A stretch of 64,000 bases of DNA from Lewinellaceae bacterium (GTDB lineage: Bacteria; Bacteroidota; Bacteroidia; Chitinophagales; Saprospiraceae), in assembly GCA_020636435.1 (NCBI GenBank), contig JACJXX010000002.1:4278001-4342000 (forward strand). The letters run 5' to 3'. Within the stretch, counting starts at the first letter, position 1; each line of letters opens with the position of its first letter. The translations under genes and the position numbers were made by a program. This document shows, piece after piece, positions 25,767 to 34,860 of this stretch. A model generated the notes under the pieces. That model ran no database searches and had not been told where the DNA came from. It worked only from the letters and a program-made list of their open reading frames with translations.

Positions 25767-26945
25767 TCAGGCCAGTTTGCTTTCCAAAATTTGCTTGTTT
25801 TCCCGCATGGCCTCTGTCGAAAACTGTACATTTTCACTGTTCATGATCATGTCATAATCAAACAACTGCTCCCTCAGGATGGCGGGGCTGTCGTTGTTTT
25901 CAATAGCCCGGTTGAGGTTTTTGGAGCTTTCCTTGCTTCGGTTAAAAAAACTGTGGGCAAACGCCAGGTTGAGGTAGGCGTATGTCTGGTTCCGGTTTTT
26001 ATTCGTAGACTCCTCGGCCAGCAAGATGGTTTCCTCGAAATACCTCCCGGCTTCCCTGGGTTTGCCCATCATCAACAGGGTTTTGGCAATGCCGCAGGTA
26101 GAAGAGTCATTCCGGTTGATGTTTAAAGAACTCTCAAAAGTGTTTTTGGCTTTGAGGTATTCCCCTTTTTTCAGGTAGGCAAATCCCAGCCCGTTGTAGA
26201 TGGTCGTCTTTTTTTCAATTTCCGCGGCTTTGATCAAAGCGTCAATGGCCAGGTCGTACTCCCCGATACGGCGGTAATTTTCCCCTTTGAGGTAGTAGGC
26301 GAAATGGGGGTGGTCGTCCAGTTCCACAGCCTTGTTGAGAATCTGGTTACCCTCCAGGTATTTGCCCTGGGAGAAACAAGTCCTCGCCAGATAACAATTG
26401 GCCATGTAATCATTGGGGAAAAGCTTTAAGGTTTCCCGGAACTCCGTCTCCGCCAGGTAGCTGTTGCCCTGGCGGAAATTCCTGATTCCGGAATTCAGGG
26501 AGTAGATGGCTTTGAGATAGGACTTGCTCTCCGATTCAATTTTCTCAATAATCGCCGCTGTGGTTTTTTGATTGGTTTCCTTAAAATGCTCAATGTCTTT
26601 TAACTCCTCATCCAGCCGCTGGCGCAGATCCAGCAATTCTTTTTTGGTTTTTGAGATCTGGCTCAATTCCCGAATCCCGATAATACCGGCGATCAGGAAG
26701 ATCAGGGTAATGGCTCCGAAGATCATCGCCGTCCAATCGACGATGGATTGGGAGAATTGCAGGGCCGTCTCGCTGTTTTGGGTGATCAGCCGGTTTTCTG
26801 TCTCAATGCCTTCTATCTTTTTTTCCAGCAGATTGACCTTTTCCAGGAGCACTCCTGCTGCCGCAGAATCAACAATGGGATCACTAGAAAAACAGCCGAT
26901 TGAGATCAAACAATTGAACAGTAAAATGAATACCCGTTTAGTCAT
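25767..26945 (-). CDS. TPR protein with N-terminal signal, membrane segment and coiled coil
   Basis: The protein has 392 residues. The N-terminus (VFILLFNCLISIGCFSS) has a lipobox-like LISIGC. A coiled coil (about 30-60) is followed by a membrane helix (WTAMIFGAITLIFLIAGIIG, about 70-90), a second coiled coil (95-140) and then TPR units (about 150-370, such as KGENYRRIGEYDLAIDALIK and GLGFAYLKKGEYLKAKNTFE). It is likely anchored with TPRs on one face of the inner membrane. Role and partner unknown. Confidence 0.72.
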   Translation of the reverse strand: MTKRVFILLFNCLISIGCFSSDPIVDSAAAGVLLEKVNLLEKKIEGIETENRLITQNSETALQFSQSIVDWTAMIFGAITLIFLIAGIIGIRELSQISKTKKELLDLRQRLDEELKDIEHFKETNQKTTAAIIEKIESESKSYLKAIYSLNSGIRNFRQGNSYLAETEFRETLKLFPNDYMANCYLARTCFSQGKYLEGNQILNKAVELDDHPHFAYYLKGENYRRIGEYDLAIDALIKAAEIEKKTTIYNGLGFAYLKKGEYLKAKNTFESSLNINRNDSSTCGIAKTLLMMGKPREAGRYFEETILLAEESTNKNRNQTYAYLNLAFAHSFFNRSKESSKNLNRAIENNDSPAILREQLFDYDMIMNSENVQFSTEAMRENKQILESKLA

Positions 26946-27076
26946 GCACTCAATTTAAAGAAGTCCGGGCATTTCATCAATGTTGGCAGGAAAAAACTTT
27001 GGGCAAATGACGCCTCGTGAGCCGCTCGCCAGGAGAAAAGGTTGGACGCGGGCAGCACGTATTTTGTCAGAAAGGA

Positions 27077-27802
27077 TCATGGATTGAAACGGGCCTCGCC
27101 TGCCCTGATCCAAACCAGGACAGGAAAGGGCAGGCTGCGGCCGTCCGCCAGGCGGGGAACGACCCTTCGGTAAGTCGGAAAGCGCACCCCCTCCAATTCG
27201 ATATGGTTGAAGCAATAATGGGCTGCCTTCGCCCAGGAAGCGAAAACCTCCGGGTCATAATCGTGGCGGCGCAGGCGGCATTGTTCATCGAAATAAAAAA
27301 CTTGCCGGGAAGAGTGGGTAGCGAAACCCGGCGGAAACTTAACTGTAAGCCCCCACCAGGTTTCACCGCCTTCAATCCGCTCACTAGAAGTTTGTATATC
27401 TACGCCCGGCCAGGTGAACAGCCAGGGCACGGAAAAGTAGTTCCAGGCAGCATAACCGGCAAAATAGAGCAAGTCGAGATCGTCCCACCACAGCTGGCGG
27501 CGAAAAGACTGAAATAAAGGGCGGGGGTTATGCCGCTCGGCAAAAATTTCCCCTCCCGCCGTTTCCAGGCGCAGCAGGCCCGGAGTAAAAATACCCCGGC
27601 AACCGGGACGGGGATAATCCTCCAATATGGTTTTTTGCTCATGGAGAAATACCCGGCAGTTGCGTTCCTGCCGCCCTTTTCGGTTCCAGCGAGCAGCAAA
27701 TGCCAGCCCGCCAAAAGTGATCCGGACAGTTAATGACTGATGATCCTGCCAAGGTTTCAATCCACCGTTTTTCTCCAAAATTTCCAATAGCAATTCGTGC
27801 AT
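27077..27802 (-). CDS. hypothetical protein, conserved-looking
   Basis: The protein has 241 residues with no signal peptide. It is Trp- and Arg-rich with regular alternating strands (LTVRITFGGLAFAARW, GVDIQTSSERIEGGETWWGL, VFYFDEQCRLRRHDYDPEVF), a central segment LDLLYFAGYAAWNYFSVPWL and a beta pattern at the end (FPTYRRVVPRL). The shape suggests a lipocalin- or LolA-like sheet, but this is only a guess. Its stop-to-start arrangement with the serine hydrolase gene (27815) suggests translation from one mRNA, since the hydrolase ends 12 bases upstream. Confidence 0.55.
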   Translation of the reverse strand: MHELLLEILEKNGGLKPWQDHQSLTVRITFGGLAFAARWNRKGRQERNCRVFLHEQKTILEDYPRPGCRGIFTPGLLRLETAGGEIFAERHNPRPLFQSFRRQLWWDDLDLLYFAGYAAWNYFSVPWLFTWPGVDIQTSSERIEGGETWWGLTVKFPPGFATHSSRQVFYFDEQCRLRRHDYDPEVFASWAKAAHYCFNHIELEGVRFPTYRRVVPRLADGRSLPFPVLVWIRAGEARFNP

Positions 27803-27814
27803 CAGTCCCCCGTA

Positions 27815-29092
27815 TCACTTGCCATTCGCACCGGTAGCTACCTTGCCGGTGACGGTTACAAACACCTTACCCGCCATTTCATGGAACTCGCCCAGCATGG
27901 GCAGGTTGGAGAAATCCGTACACTGTGTCATCATTATGCCAACGCCACCATGGGTTGGGCTGATAAAGAAGTAAGTGAGAAAGGCGCCGGGCCAGGCGCA
28001 GTCGCCGGGGCTGCCAAAGGCCGGCTCGTCCGTCTGCACGCCGAAGCCCAACCCGAAGCCGTGGCAGATCGCCGGCATGCCGGGAGTGTGGGGCAGGACG
28101 CCCTGTGGCAGTTGGTTTTGCATCATCAACTCGACCGTTTCGGACTTCAGCAGGCGTAAGCCGTCCAGCTCGCCGCCGCCGAGCAGCATCCGGCAAAAGC
28201 GCAAATAGTCGTGGGCGGTTGAAACCAGCCCCCCCGCGCCCCGGGGAAAGTTTTTGCCATTGGCATACGGGCTGTCCGCATTGGGCCCATCTACCTGTTT
28301 CAAGCCTTTGCCGTAAGCGGCGGCGAAACGGGGCAATTGCTCTTCCGGTACCTGAAAACCGGTGTCTTCCATTTTCAAAGGCTGAAGGATGTGCTTTTTC
28401 AAAAATACATCAATCGTTTCCCCCGAGACAATTTCCACGATGCGCCCCAGCACGTCGGTGCTGTATCCGTAGGTCCAGCCTTCGCCGGGGTGGTGCGCCA
28501 GGGGCAGTTGCGCCAACAAATCCACCAGCTCGGGCAAAGAGGTGGGATGATGGTTTTTAAATGCCTCGGCGTAGGCTTTTTCGGCGGGTGTGTTTCGAAA
28601 GAGCGTATTGGCTATACCGCTCGTATGAGTGAGCAAATCCTGCACGGTAATGGAGCGGTGCGGTTTTTCCAGGGTGCCGTCTTCGTTTAGAACCTGCACT
28701 TTGCCAAAAGCCGGGATGAATTGCTCGAGTGGGTCGTCCAGGCGCAGCTTGCCCTGTTCCACCAACATCATTGCCGCTGTGCTGACAATGGGTTTGGTCA
28801 TGGACGCCAGGCGAAAAATGGTGTTCTCCGCCATAGGCGCTCCGCTTTCGGCCACTTGTTTTCCATACACGTCCAACCAGGTGCGCTCGCCCTGCGCCAG
28901 CAGGATGACCGTGCCGGAGAGCAGCCCATCGTCCGTTTTTTGATGAAAATGCTGCTGAAGTTGGGCAAAGGCTCCGGCAACCTCCGTGCCTGAATTTTGG
29001 TTTCCGGAAGCAACCGAAGCGCTCTGCCCCCCGGCTTGGTGGAGGCTCAGCAGAGAGGAAATTAAGAATAACAGTACGGGTGATTTTGTCAT
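27815..29092 (-). CDS. secreted serine hydrolase, class C beta-lactamase/EstB fold
   Basis: The protein has 425 residues with a signal peptide (MTKSPVLLFLISSLLSLHQA). The catalytic serine lies in SMTK (RLASMTKPIVSTAAMML), the Tyr in YGYSTDVLG, and the third box near HGFGLGFGV. These are features of family VIII esterases/penicillin-binding-like hydrolases acting on esters or D-peptides. I chose ATG 29090-29092; a TTG at 29110 would add six residues. It is followed closely by the 27077-27802 gene on the same strand. Confidence 0.87.
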   Translation of the reverse strand: MTKSPVLLFLISSLLSLHQAGGQSASVASGNQNSGTEVAGAFAQLQQHFHQKTDDGLLSGTVILLAQGERTWLDVYGKQVAESGAPMAENTIFRLASMTKPIVSTAAMMLVEQGKLRLDDPLEQFIPAFGKVQVLNEDGTLEKPHRSITVQDLLTHTSGIANTLFRNTPAEKAYAEAFKNHHPTSLPELVDLLAQLPLAHHPGEGWTYGYSTDVLGRIVEIVSGETIDVFLKKHILQPLKMEDTGFQVPEEQLPRFAAAYGKGLKQVDGPNADSPYANGKNFPRGAGGLVSTAHDYLRFCRMLLGGGELDGLRLLKSETVELMMQNQLPQGVLPHTPGMPAICHGFGLGFGVQTDEPAFGSPGDCAWPGAFLTYFFISPTHGGVGIMMTQCTDFSNLPMLGEFHEMAGKVFVTVTGKVATGANGK

Positions 29093-29607
29093 GACGATTG
29101 TTTCTGACAAAAATACCGATGCGCAAGTTTGGAAAAAACGTGCGCAAAAGCCATTTTTAGGGGGTATTTGGGACAGGATGACAGGATGACAGGATGACAG
29201 GATTTACAGGATGAACAGGATTTTTATGATGTGCCCTACCTCGGTACAATAGGCCGGGCTAGGGGTAATAGAAGGACAGGGACAGGATGACAGGATTTAC
29301 AGGATGAACAGGATTTTTATGATGTGCCCTACCTCGGTACAATAGGCCGGGCTAGGGGTAATAGAAGGACAGGGACAGGATGACAGGATTTACAGGATGA
29401 ACAGGATTTTTATGATGTGCCCTACCTCGGTACAATAGGCCGGGCTAGGGGTAATAGAAGGACAGGGACAGGATGACAGGATTTACAGGATGAACAGGAT
29501 TTTTATGATGTGCCCTACCTCGGTACAATAGGCCGGGCTAGGGGTAATAGAAGGACAGGGACAGGATGACAGGATTTACAGGATGAACATTTCCTCCCGG
29601 AGGTTTC
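29093..29607. other. divergent intergenic region filled by a 93-bp tandem array
   Basis: Between the serine hydrolase (minus) and the GlxA-type regulator (plus). Almost all of it is the tandem array at 29173-29588, so any promoters for the regulator must lie in or between array units. Confidence 0.7.
29173..29588. repeat. 93-bp tandem repeat, four full units plus ends
   Basis: GACAGGATTTACAGGATGAA recurs at 29196, 29289, 29382, 29475 and 29568, exactly 93 bases apart. Units are identical as far as I can read. Each holds a run of ACAGGAT words (a subrepeat) and a unique part with GTGCCCTACCTCGGTACAAT. The first unit has extra GGATGACA copies. The array ends 20 bases before the regulator ATG. 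Confidence 0.95.
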
Positions 29608-30600
29608 ATGCAAAAAATTATACGGAACATGAAAAGAATAGCCATGTTGCTTCCCTGCGGCGAGGTCATGGGCAGCGCGGTGGTTGGCCCTTACGCCATT
29701 TTCGCCGAAGTCAATGAATTTCTGGCGCAGCAGGGGCAGCCGGCCGCCTTCAAAGTGGAACTGGTAGGATGTAAACGAGTTCCGTCTTTCAGTGAAGGCG
29801 TATTCCGTGTACAGCCGCACTGCCTGCTGGAACATGCCTCGGGCTATGACATGGCCATAGTGCCGGGGTTTACGAGCGAGGCGGAATCCATGCTGGCGGC
29901 GAACCAACCGCTCGTCGCCTGGCTGAAGAAACAATATGAAACTCATGGGACGGAATTGGCAAGCCTCTGCAGCGGCGCCTTCTTCATCGCCGCCACTGGC
30001 CTGGCGGACGGGAAGAAATGCACCACCCACTGGGCTTATGCAGCGGAATTTCGGGCCCGTTTCCCCAAAGTCAACCTGCTGGCCGACCGCATCGTCACCG
30101 ACGACGGGGGCATTTACGCCAGCGGCGGGGCCTATTCTTCCCTAAACCTGGTGTTGTACTTGCTGGAAAAATTCAGCGGTAAGGCGGCGGCCGTTTGGGC
30201 GGCAAAGGTGTTCCAGATCGACTTGCACCGCACTTCGCAAAAGCCGTTTGTGATTTTCAACAACCAGAAGTCGCACACCGACGAGGCCATTAGCCAGGCG
30301 CAGGAATACATCGAACAGCACTACCAGGAGAGCCTGAGCATCAGCGCCCTGGCCTGCCGCTTTGCGTTCAGCCGCCGCAATTTCCTGCGCCGGTTCAAAG
30401 AAGCCACCGGCAATACGCCCATCGAGTACCTGCAGAGGGTTCGGGTCGAGGCGGCCAAGCGCCTGCTGGAAAACAGCGCCAGCAATATCGGGGAAGTGGT
30501 GGCCGCCACCGGGTATAGCGATGTTAAAACGTTTCGCCTGTTGTTTAAAAAGTTTACAGGTTTTTCGCCGACGGGGTACCGGAACCGGTATCGGGTTTGA
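29608..30600 (+). CDS. GlxA-type transcriptional regulator (DJ-1/PfpI domain + AraC HTH)
   Basis: The protein has 330 residues. The N-terminal DJ-1/PfpI-like domain (about 8-200) has the nucleophile-elbow cysteine in ELASLCSGAFFIA and GIYASGGAYSSLNLVLYLL. The C-terminal AraC/XylS pair of helix-turn-helix motifs (about 232-330) has LSISALACRFAFSRRNFLRR and IGEVVAATGYSDVKTFRLLF. It should bind DNA and respond to a small molecule. A good ribosome site GGAGG sits 7 bases before ATG 29608, which favours this start over the ATG at 29629. The upstream region is a tandem array. Confidence 0.88.
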   Translation: MQKIIRNMKRIAMLLPCGEVMGSAVVGPYAIFAEVNEFLAQQGQPAAFKVELVGCKRVPSFSEGVFRVQPHCLLEHASGYDMAIVPGFTSEAESMLAANQPLVAWLKKQYETHGTELASLCSGAFFIAATGLADGKKCTTHWAYAAEFRARFPKVNLLADRIVTDDGGIYASGGAYSSLNLVLYLLEKFSGKAAAVWAAKVFQIDLHRTSQKPFVIFNNQKSHTDEAISQAQEYIEQHYQESLSISALACRFAFSRRNFLRRFKEATGNTPIEYLQRVRVEAAKRLLENSASNIGEVVAATGYSDVKTFRLLFKKFTGFSPTGYRNRYRV

Positions 30601-30678
30601 ATTTCTTATTAGAGTTGCAAATATTTCATTGTTTTATTACACTTTATCCCAATTCTCCAAACAGGCTCTAATTCTTTA

Positions 30679-32328
30679 TCATTTATGAGTTATACAAATC
30701 TTTGACGTAAATAGCTCCCCATTTCTAAGTACCCGAACAGTATAGATTCCGCCAATGATATGATTTGGCACCAGGAAATGATTACTACCTGATTCCAATT
30801 TATGCAACACCCTTCTTGCTGTGATATCATATAGTTCTATTTGAAACGGTAAAAGCTGACCATCACTAAAATCCAGATAAAAACTGGAAGTTGCAGGGTT
30901 CGGGAACAGATTCATGAAATTTTCCGCATCTGCTGTTTCATGCGTATTTACGCCAACATCAGGCCCATATTTTCGGATGGACAGGTCAACATTTGAATCG
31001 TTGTCTTGTGACCACCCCATAGTATAAAAGAAGTTGCCATCAATTAAGGAATGGATATTGACATCTCTTTTGTTATATCCTCCATCGTAGGAAGTGAGCC
31101 ATACTATATTGCCCAACGTATCCAATGTGCACAGGATTCCGTCAGTATCCCCTGGTTGTCCTGTAAACCTATAGCCTGTGACCAATACATATCCGTTGTC
31201 AAGTACCACTATATGGTTTCCAATTTCGGCGGTATTGCCTCCATCATGTTCATATTTGTTCCGCCATATTTCTTCTCCCTGCTCAGACAATTTTATGGTT
31301 AACATATCCCCGTTCTTATAAAGGCTGTCAATGCCATAATTTGCTCCATAGTGTCTCCCGGTAACATAGACATTCCTCTCCTCATCAAAATCTATGCTGA
31401 TCAGTTCATCAGCATGTACATTCGGGGGCAGCAATTTGGGCTCTTCAAATTCCCAGAGTACTCCTCCTTCGGAACTGAATTTTGTCACTTTATACAGCCC
31501 AACTCCTCTCTTGACATATACGTTTCCCAAATCATCTATTACGGGAATTACGACAAGTAAAATATCTGGAATAGTTATGTCTTGTAACAATTCCCCGATA
31601 GAATTATACTTTAAAATTATCACATTATGGAAATTATTGCCTCCTGCAACGATTTGCAGGATTCCATTTATCACCCTGCATTTAAACCCATGTAAATCCG
31701 GCATTTCTCGTTGCCATAATGTATTCCCATCCTCATCTAACTTAATTATGATTAATTTCCTTTCATAGTTAGAGGTAACCGACTGGCCAATAATATAAAT
31801 GTTGTTGTTTTCGTCGATAGCGATAGATTTTCCCTCATTATACGAAAATCCGGTGCCTGGCCTCCTGAAAGTCCAGAGCAATTCTCCGGATGGCGATAAC
31901 TTAGTTACAAACAGCTCAGATTCGCCATACGACTGATCAAAATCGAAAATATATTCTGTATACGTTTCTCCTGTAACTATAATGTTATTAAATTGGTCAA
32001 TCGTAAAGTCGCGTGCATAATCAGTTAAGTGAGCTTCTCCATCATAGATAAAATCCCACTGCAATTGCCCCGTTTGATCATACTTTACAATAACATAATC
32101 TCTTTGATCATCTGCTATAATTATGCTCGAGGCAATTAAATTTTTATCGTTGTCAAACTTTATGGTTGGACTGTTATATTGTTGCAAATTGTAACTGGAA
32201 ATCACCTCGGATTGTGTAGCATATAAAGCATTCCATTGTAAGGGTGGTTGAGCATGGGTTATTTTGCTGATGAACAAAATAATAAGTACGCCATACATTC
32301 TTCTTTTTGTTCCATTTATCCTACTCAT
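30679..32328 (-). CDS. secreted SBBP-like repeat protein with T9SS sorting domain
   Basis: The protein has 549 residues with a signal peptide (VLIILFISKITHAQ, end near residue 27). The body is a series of beta-propeller-type repeats, each with a DxxNNIxVTG box (DQFNNIIVTGETYTEYI, ENNNIYIIGQSV, DEERNVYVTGRHYG) and an LLWTF/QWDF partner (SGELLWTFRRPGTG). The last 75 residues (MNLFPNPATSSFYLDF, IELYDITARRVLHKL, IGGIYTVRVLRNGELFTSK) are a type A T9SS sorting domain. It is clearly AT-richer than neighbours. Ligand or function unknown. Confidence 0.85.
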   Translation of the reverse strand: MSRINGTKRRMYGVLIILFISKITHAQPPLQWNALYATQSEVISSYNLQQYNSPTIKFDNDKNLIASSIIIADDQRDYVIVKYDQTGQLQWDFIYDGEAHLTDYARDFTIDQFNNIIVTGETYTEYIFDFDQSYGESELFVTKLSPSGELLWTFRRPGTGFSYNEGKSIAIDENNNIYIIGQSVTSNYERKLIIIKLDEDGNTLWQREMPDLHGFKCRVINGILQIVAGGNNFHNVIILKYNSIGELLQDITIPDILLVVIPVIDDLGNVYVKRGVGLYKVTKFSSEGGVLWEFEEPKLLPPNVHADELISIDFDEERNVYVTGRHYGANYGIDSLYKNGDMLTIKLSEQGEEIWRNKYEHDGGNTAEIGNHIVVLDNGYVLVTGYRFTGQPGDTDGILCTLDTLGNIVWLTSYDGGYNKRDVNIHSLIDGNFFYTMGWSQDNDSNVDLSIRKYGPDVGVNTHETADAENFMNLFPNPATSSFYLDFSDGQLLPFQIELYDITARRVLHKLESGSNHFLVPNHIIGGIYTVRVLRNGELFTSKICITHK

Positions 32329-32517
32329 TTATCACTATTTTTTGGCTCTTTATAAACCAGCCACTAACGTCTGGCGTGGGTTCAGATAAACAATGGTGCA
32401 TTTATAGTCCCTATACCTCCACACCATCTAACACTGTAACAATGTACGATTATCAAGTAATTTTGTTCCGGATCAATTCCTGAAAATCTCTAAAAAATGA
32501 TACTATTTTGGCAAGTC

Positions 32518-33150
32518 TCATCTCCCATATTTTAAATGCACTACCTCCGCCCGCCCTTTCTCAAATACCGTCACCACGAACAAATTATCGTATTCCGTTT
32601 CCGGCAGGTTGGAATAGGTATTCGCTCCAACCAGCACATTCAAAAGGGAGGGGGTAGTGTTGGAATGGCCAACGACCAGCACGGCGCCGGCATGGTAGCC
32701 GGCGAGGGTGGCCTCTACAAAAGGGCTGAGGTTGAAGGGGTCGTATGCAGTTATGGCCAGGGACTTGTCCTCGGCGGTAGGCTGAGCCGTCTGCATGGTT
32801 CGGTTGAAGTTGGTGGAGAATACCGCATCTAGCGGCACATTGGCCAAAACCCGGCGGAGTTCTTCCGCCCGGGCCTGTCCGGCGGCGCTCAGATTCGGGT
32901 TGCTGCCCATACCATCGGTTTCAGCATGGCGCACGAGGAGGAAGGTCGTGGCGGTGTCCTGGAGGAAGGTTGTCAGGGTCAGGGTGTCGGTCACGATAAT
33001 GAAGGCAGTATCTTGCTGCGTGATGTACAGGGTGTCCGTTTCTATTACGGTATTGGTAACGATTTCCGAGCTTTTTTCGCAAGAAAAAAAGGTGTATGAA
33101 AAGGCCAGCGTCGTTAAAAACAGCAGTGGGACGAAGAAGATTTTTTTCAT
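32518..33150 (-). CDS. histidine-phosphatase (phosphoglycerate-mutase-like) lipoprotein
   Basis: The protein has 210 residues. A signal with lipobox (LAFSYTFFSCEKSS, Cys about residue 24) suggests a lipoprotein. The catalytic domain has LLVRHAETDGMG with the phospho-accepting His in RHAE, FSTNFNRTMQTAQPTA, and the second His in VVGHSNTTPSLL. Such enzymes remove phosphate from small molecules or proteins outside the inner membrane. The substrate is unknown. Confidence 0.87.
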   Translation of the reverse strand: MKKIFFVPLLFLTTLAFSYTFFSCEKSSEIVTNTVIETDTLYITQQDTAFIIVTDTLTLTTFLQDTATTFLLVRHAETDGMGSNPNLSAAGQARAEELRRVLANVPLDAVFSTNFNRTMQTAQPTAEDKSLAITAYDPFNLSPFVEATLAGYHAGAVLVVGHSNTTPSLLNVLVGANTYSNLPETEYDNLFVVTVFEKGRAEVVHLKYGR

Positions 33151-33168
33151 GTTTTGTCCGGTTTCCGG

Positions 33169-33360
33169 CTATGGCAGCTTTAAAAACTTAAAACTCCTGG
33201 AAAAGCCTTTCGAACCGGCTACCAGGAACCACATCCCCGGCGGCAGGTTCGCCACATCGAATTGCAACGCCTGCCGGGCAGCCGGGAAAATGCTCCCAGG
33301 TTGTGAAAGATAGGCCTTTCCAGCCGCATCCACAAATTGGAGTTGTAGTTTCAGCGGCCT
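33169..33360 (-). pseudogene. orphan T9SS sorting-domain remnant
   Basis: The minus strand codes for about 64 residues typical of a T9SS C-terminal domain: FKLDRPLKLQLQFVDAAGK, then FDVANLPPGMWFLVAGSKG and FSRSFKFLKLP before a TAG stop at 33169-33171. It has no start codon and an in-frame stop lies just upstream. It abuts the stop of the next gene (33363-34781), which already has its own full sorting domain, in a different frame. It is the tail of a gene that has otherwise been lost. Confidence 0.7.
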
Positions 33361-33362
33361 GT

Positions 33363-34781
33363 CTAATTTAAATTCTTAACTATTTTGACAGCCCTCGCCC
33401 TTTTGCCATCCAGAAAAATGCTCAGGAAATACAGGCCCGGCGCCAACCCGCTGAGGTTTTTCAAAACCAAGCGCTGCGCTCCGGCCGGCAAGCCCTGGTA
33501 TTGAGCTGAACAGACAATCTTCCCGGAAACATCAGCCAGTGCTAAGTCCAGGCGATTAACCGCTTCCGGAAGCTCCACTGAAGCCGTCGTATTTTCAAAA
33601 AAAGGATTGGGGAAAACGGCCACTGAAACGGCCGGCAAAGCGGCTTCCGGCACACTGCTGATGGGTTGCTCGCAGTCGAGGTAAACCTGCAGCAATGCTC
33701 TTACTGTAGAAGCCAACGCCCAGGAGTTGATATTGGCGTCATTGGCGTGCACGGCGATGCTGAGGTCTTTTTCGGGAAAATAGACCACACTGGAGGAGTA
33801 AGACACATCCCCCCCGTGGCCGTAGCCCGTCAGGCCGAGGTAGTTGCGCGCCATCAGGCCGAGGCCGTACCGGGACCCGCCGGGCAGGCCGGTAGCAACC
33901 GTTTGTTTGGCAGCCTCCCAGGTATCGGGGGAGAAGAGGCTACCGTTCATGCAGGCGCGCATCCAGCGGGCCATGTCGCCTGGGGTGGCAAAGTAAGCCC
34001 CGGCAGGGCCCACGCCGCTGAAAAAGGACCGCCAGTTGGAAAAGAAACCGTGCGCGTCGTCTACTACCCCATCGCCCGTGATGTCGAGCCACAAGTGAGC
34101 CACCTCCGCCGGCAAGGGGTCGTAAGCCGGCAACGAGAAACTCTCCAGGCCGAGAGGTATGAAAAACCGCTGTTCAAATTCCTGCCGGTACGGGTGGCCG
34201 GTGGCCGCCTCGATTACCATGCCGAGCAAAAGGTAGTTGGTATTGGAATAGGCCCAGCTTGCTCCCGCTTGAAAAGCAGGCGGGCGGACGAAGGTGGAAA
34301 CGACCTCGTCCAGGGTCCAGATTCGGTTCGTATTGGCCAGCATCTGTGGCTGGAAATTGGGATGCTGGAGTACGTCGTAGACGCCGCTTTGATGCCGCAG
34401 CAATTGGCGGACGGTGATGTTGGGATCGATAAACAGGAAATCCGGCAGCCATTGGTGCAGGCTGTCGCCGAGGCCGAGCGCTCCTTCATCTACCAGCTGC
34501 AGGATACAGGCGGCAGTGAGAGTCTTGGTCACGCTGGCTATGGCAAAGGCATGCTCCGGCCTTATGCTATCCACGGGAGAGAGCGAGGAGATGCCGCTGC
34601 CCCCTGCCCATACCGCATCGTCAGGCAATTGGAGGGCTGCGCCTAAGCCTTTGATGTTCAGTACTTGCCGCATGGAGTCGAGCGTGCGTTGCAGCGCTTC
34701 GGCCAGCTTGGGATCGACAGTTTGGGCGGTCAAAATTTGGGTAGCCAGCAGACAAGCCAGCAAGCAGTTCCACTTCCGCAT
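33363..34781 (-). CDS. T9SS-exported serine hydrolase (class C beta-lactamase fold)
   Basis: The protein has 472 residues. A signal peptide (NCLLACLLATQILTAQ) is followed by the beta-lactamase-like domain with nucleophile in SVTK (AIASVTKTLTAACILQL) and Tyr in YSNTNYLLLGMVIE, then a 75-residue T9SS domain (VAVFPNPFFENTTASVEL, LDLALADVSGKIVCSAQY, LAPGLYFLSIFLDGKR). It is therefore a cell-surface or secreted hydrolase of esters or D-peptides. Catalytic domain plus sorting domain in one chain is typical of this phylum. Confidence 0.88.
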   Translation of the reverse strand: MRKWNCLLACLLATQILTAQTVDPKLAEALQRTLDSMRQVLNIKGLGAALQLPDDAVWAGGSGISSLSPVDSIRPEHAFAIASVTKTLTAACILQLVDEGALGLGDSLHQWLPDFLFIDPNITVRQLLRHQSGVYDVLQHPNFQPQMLANTNRIWTLDEVVSTFVRPPAFQAGASWAYSNTNYLLLGMVIEAATGHPYRQEFEQRFFIPLGLESFSLPAYDPLPAEVAHLWLDITGDGVVDDAHGFFSNWRSFFSGVGPAGAYFATPGDMARWMRACMNGSLFSPDTWEAAKQTVATGLPGGSRYGLGLMARNYLGLTGYGHGGDVSYSSSVVYFPEKDLSIAVHANDANINSWALASTVRALLQVYLDCEQPISSVPEAALPAVSVAVFPNPFFENTTASVELPEAVNRLDLALADVSGKIVCSAQYQGLPAGAQRLVLKNLSGLAPGLYFLSIFLDGKRARAVKIVKNLN

Positions 34782-34860
34782 ATCCTTAGCGTATTTTTTT
34801 GAATAAATTTGGTTGGCCCCACTAATGTATCGGCCAGCGTTGCCGGCAGGGGGTTAAAAA

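Noticed and set aside
29173..29588. Tandem array as a CRISPR
   Set aside because: Units are contiguous and the same throughout, with no unique spacers between short repeats and no cas genes.
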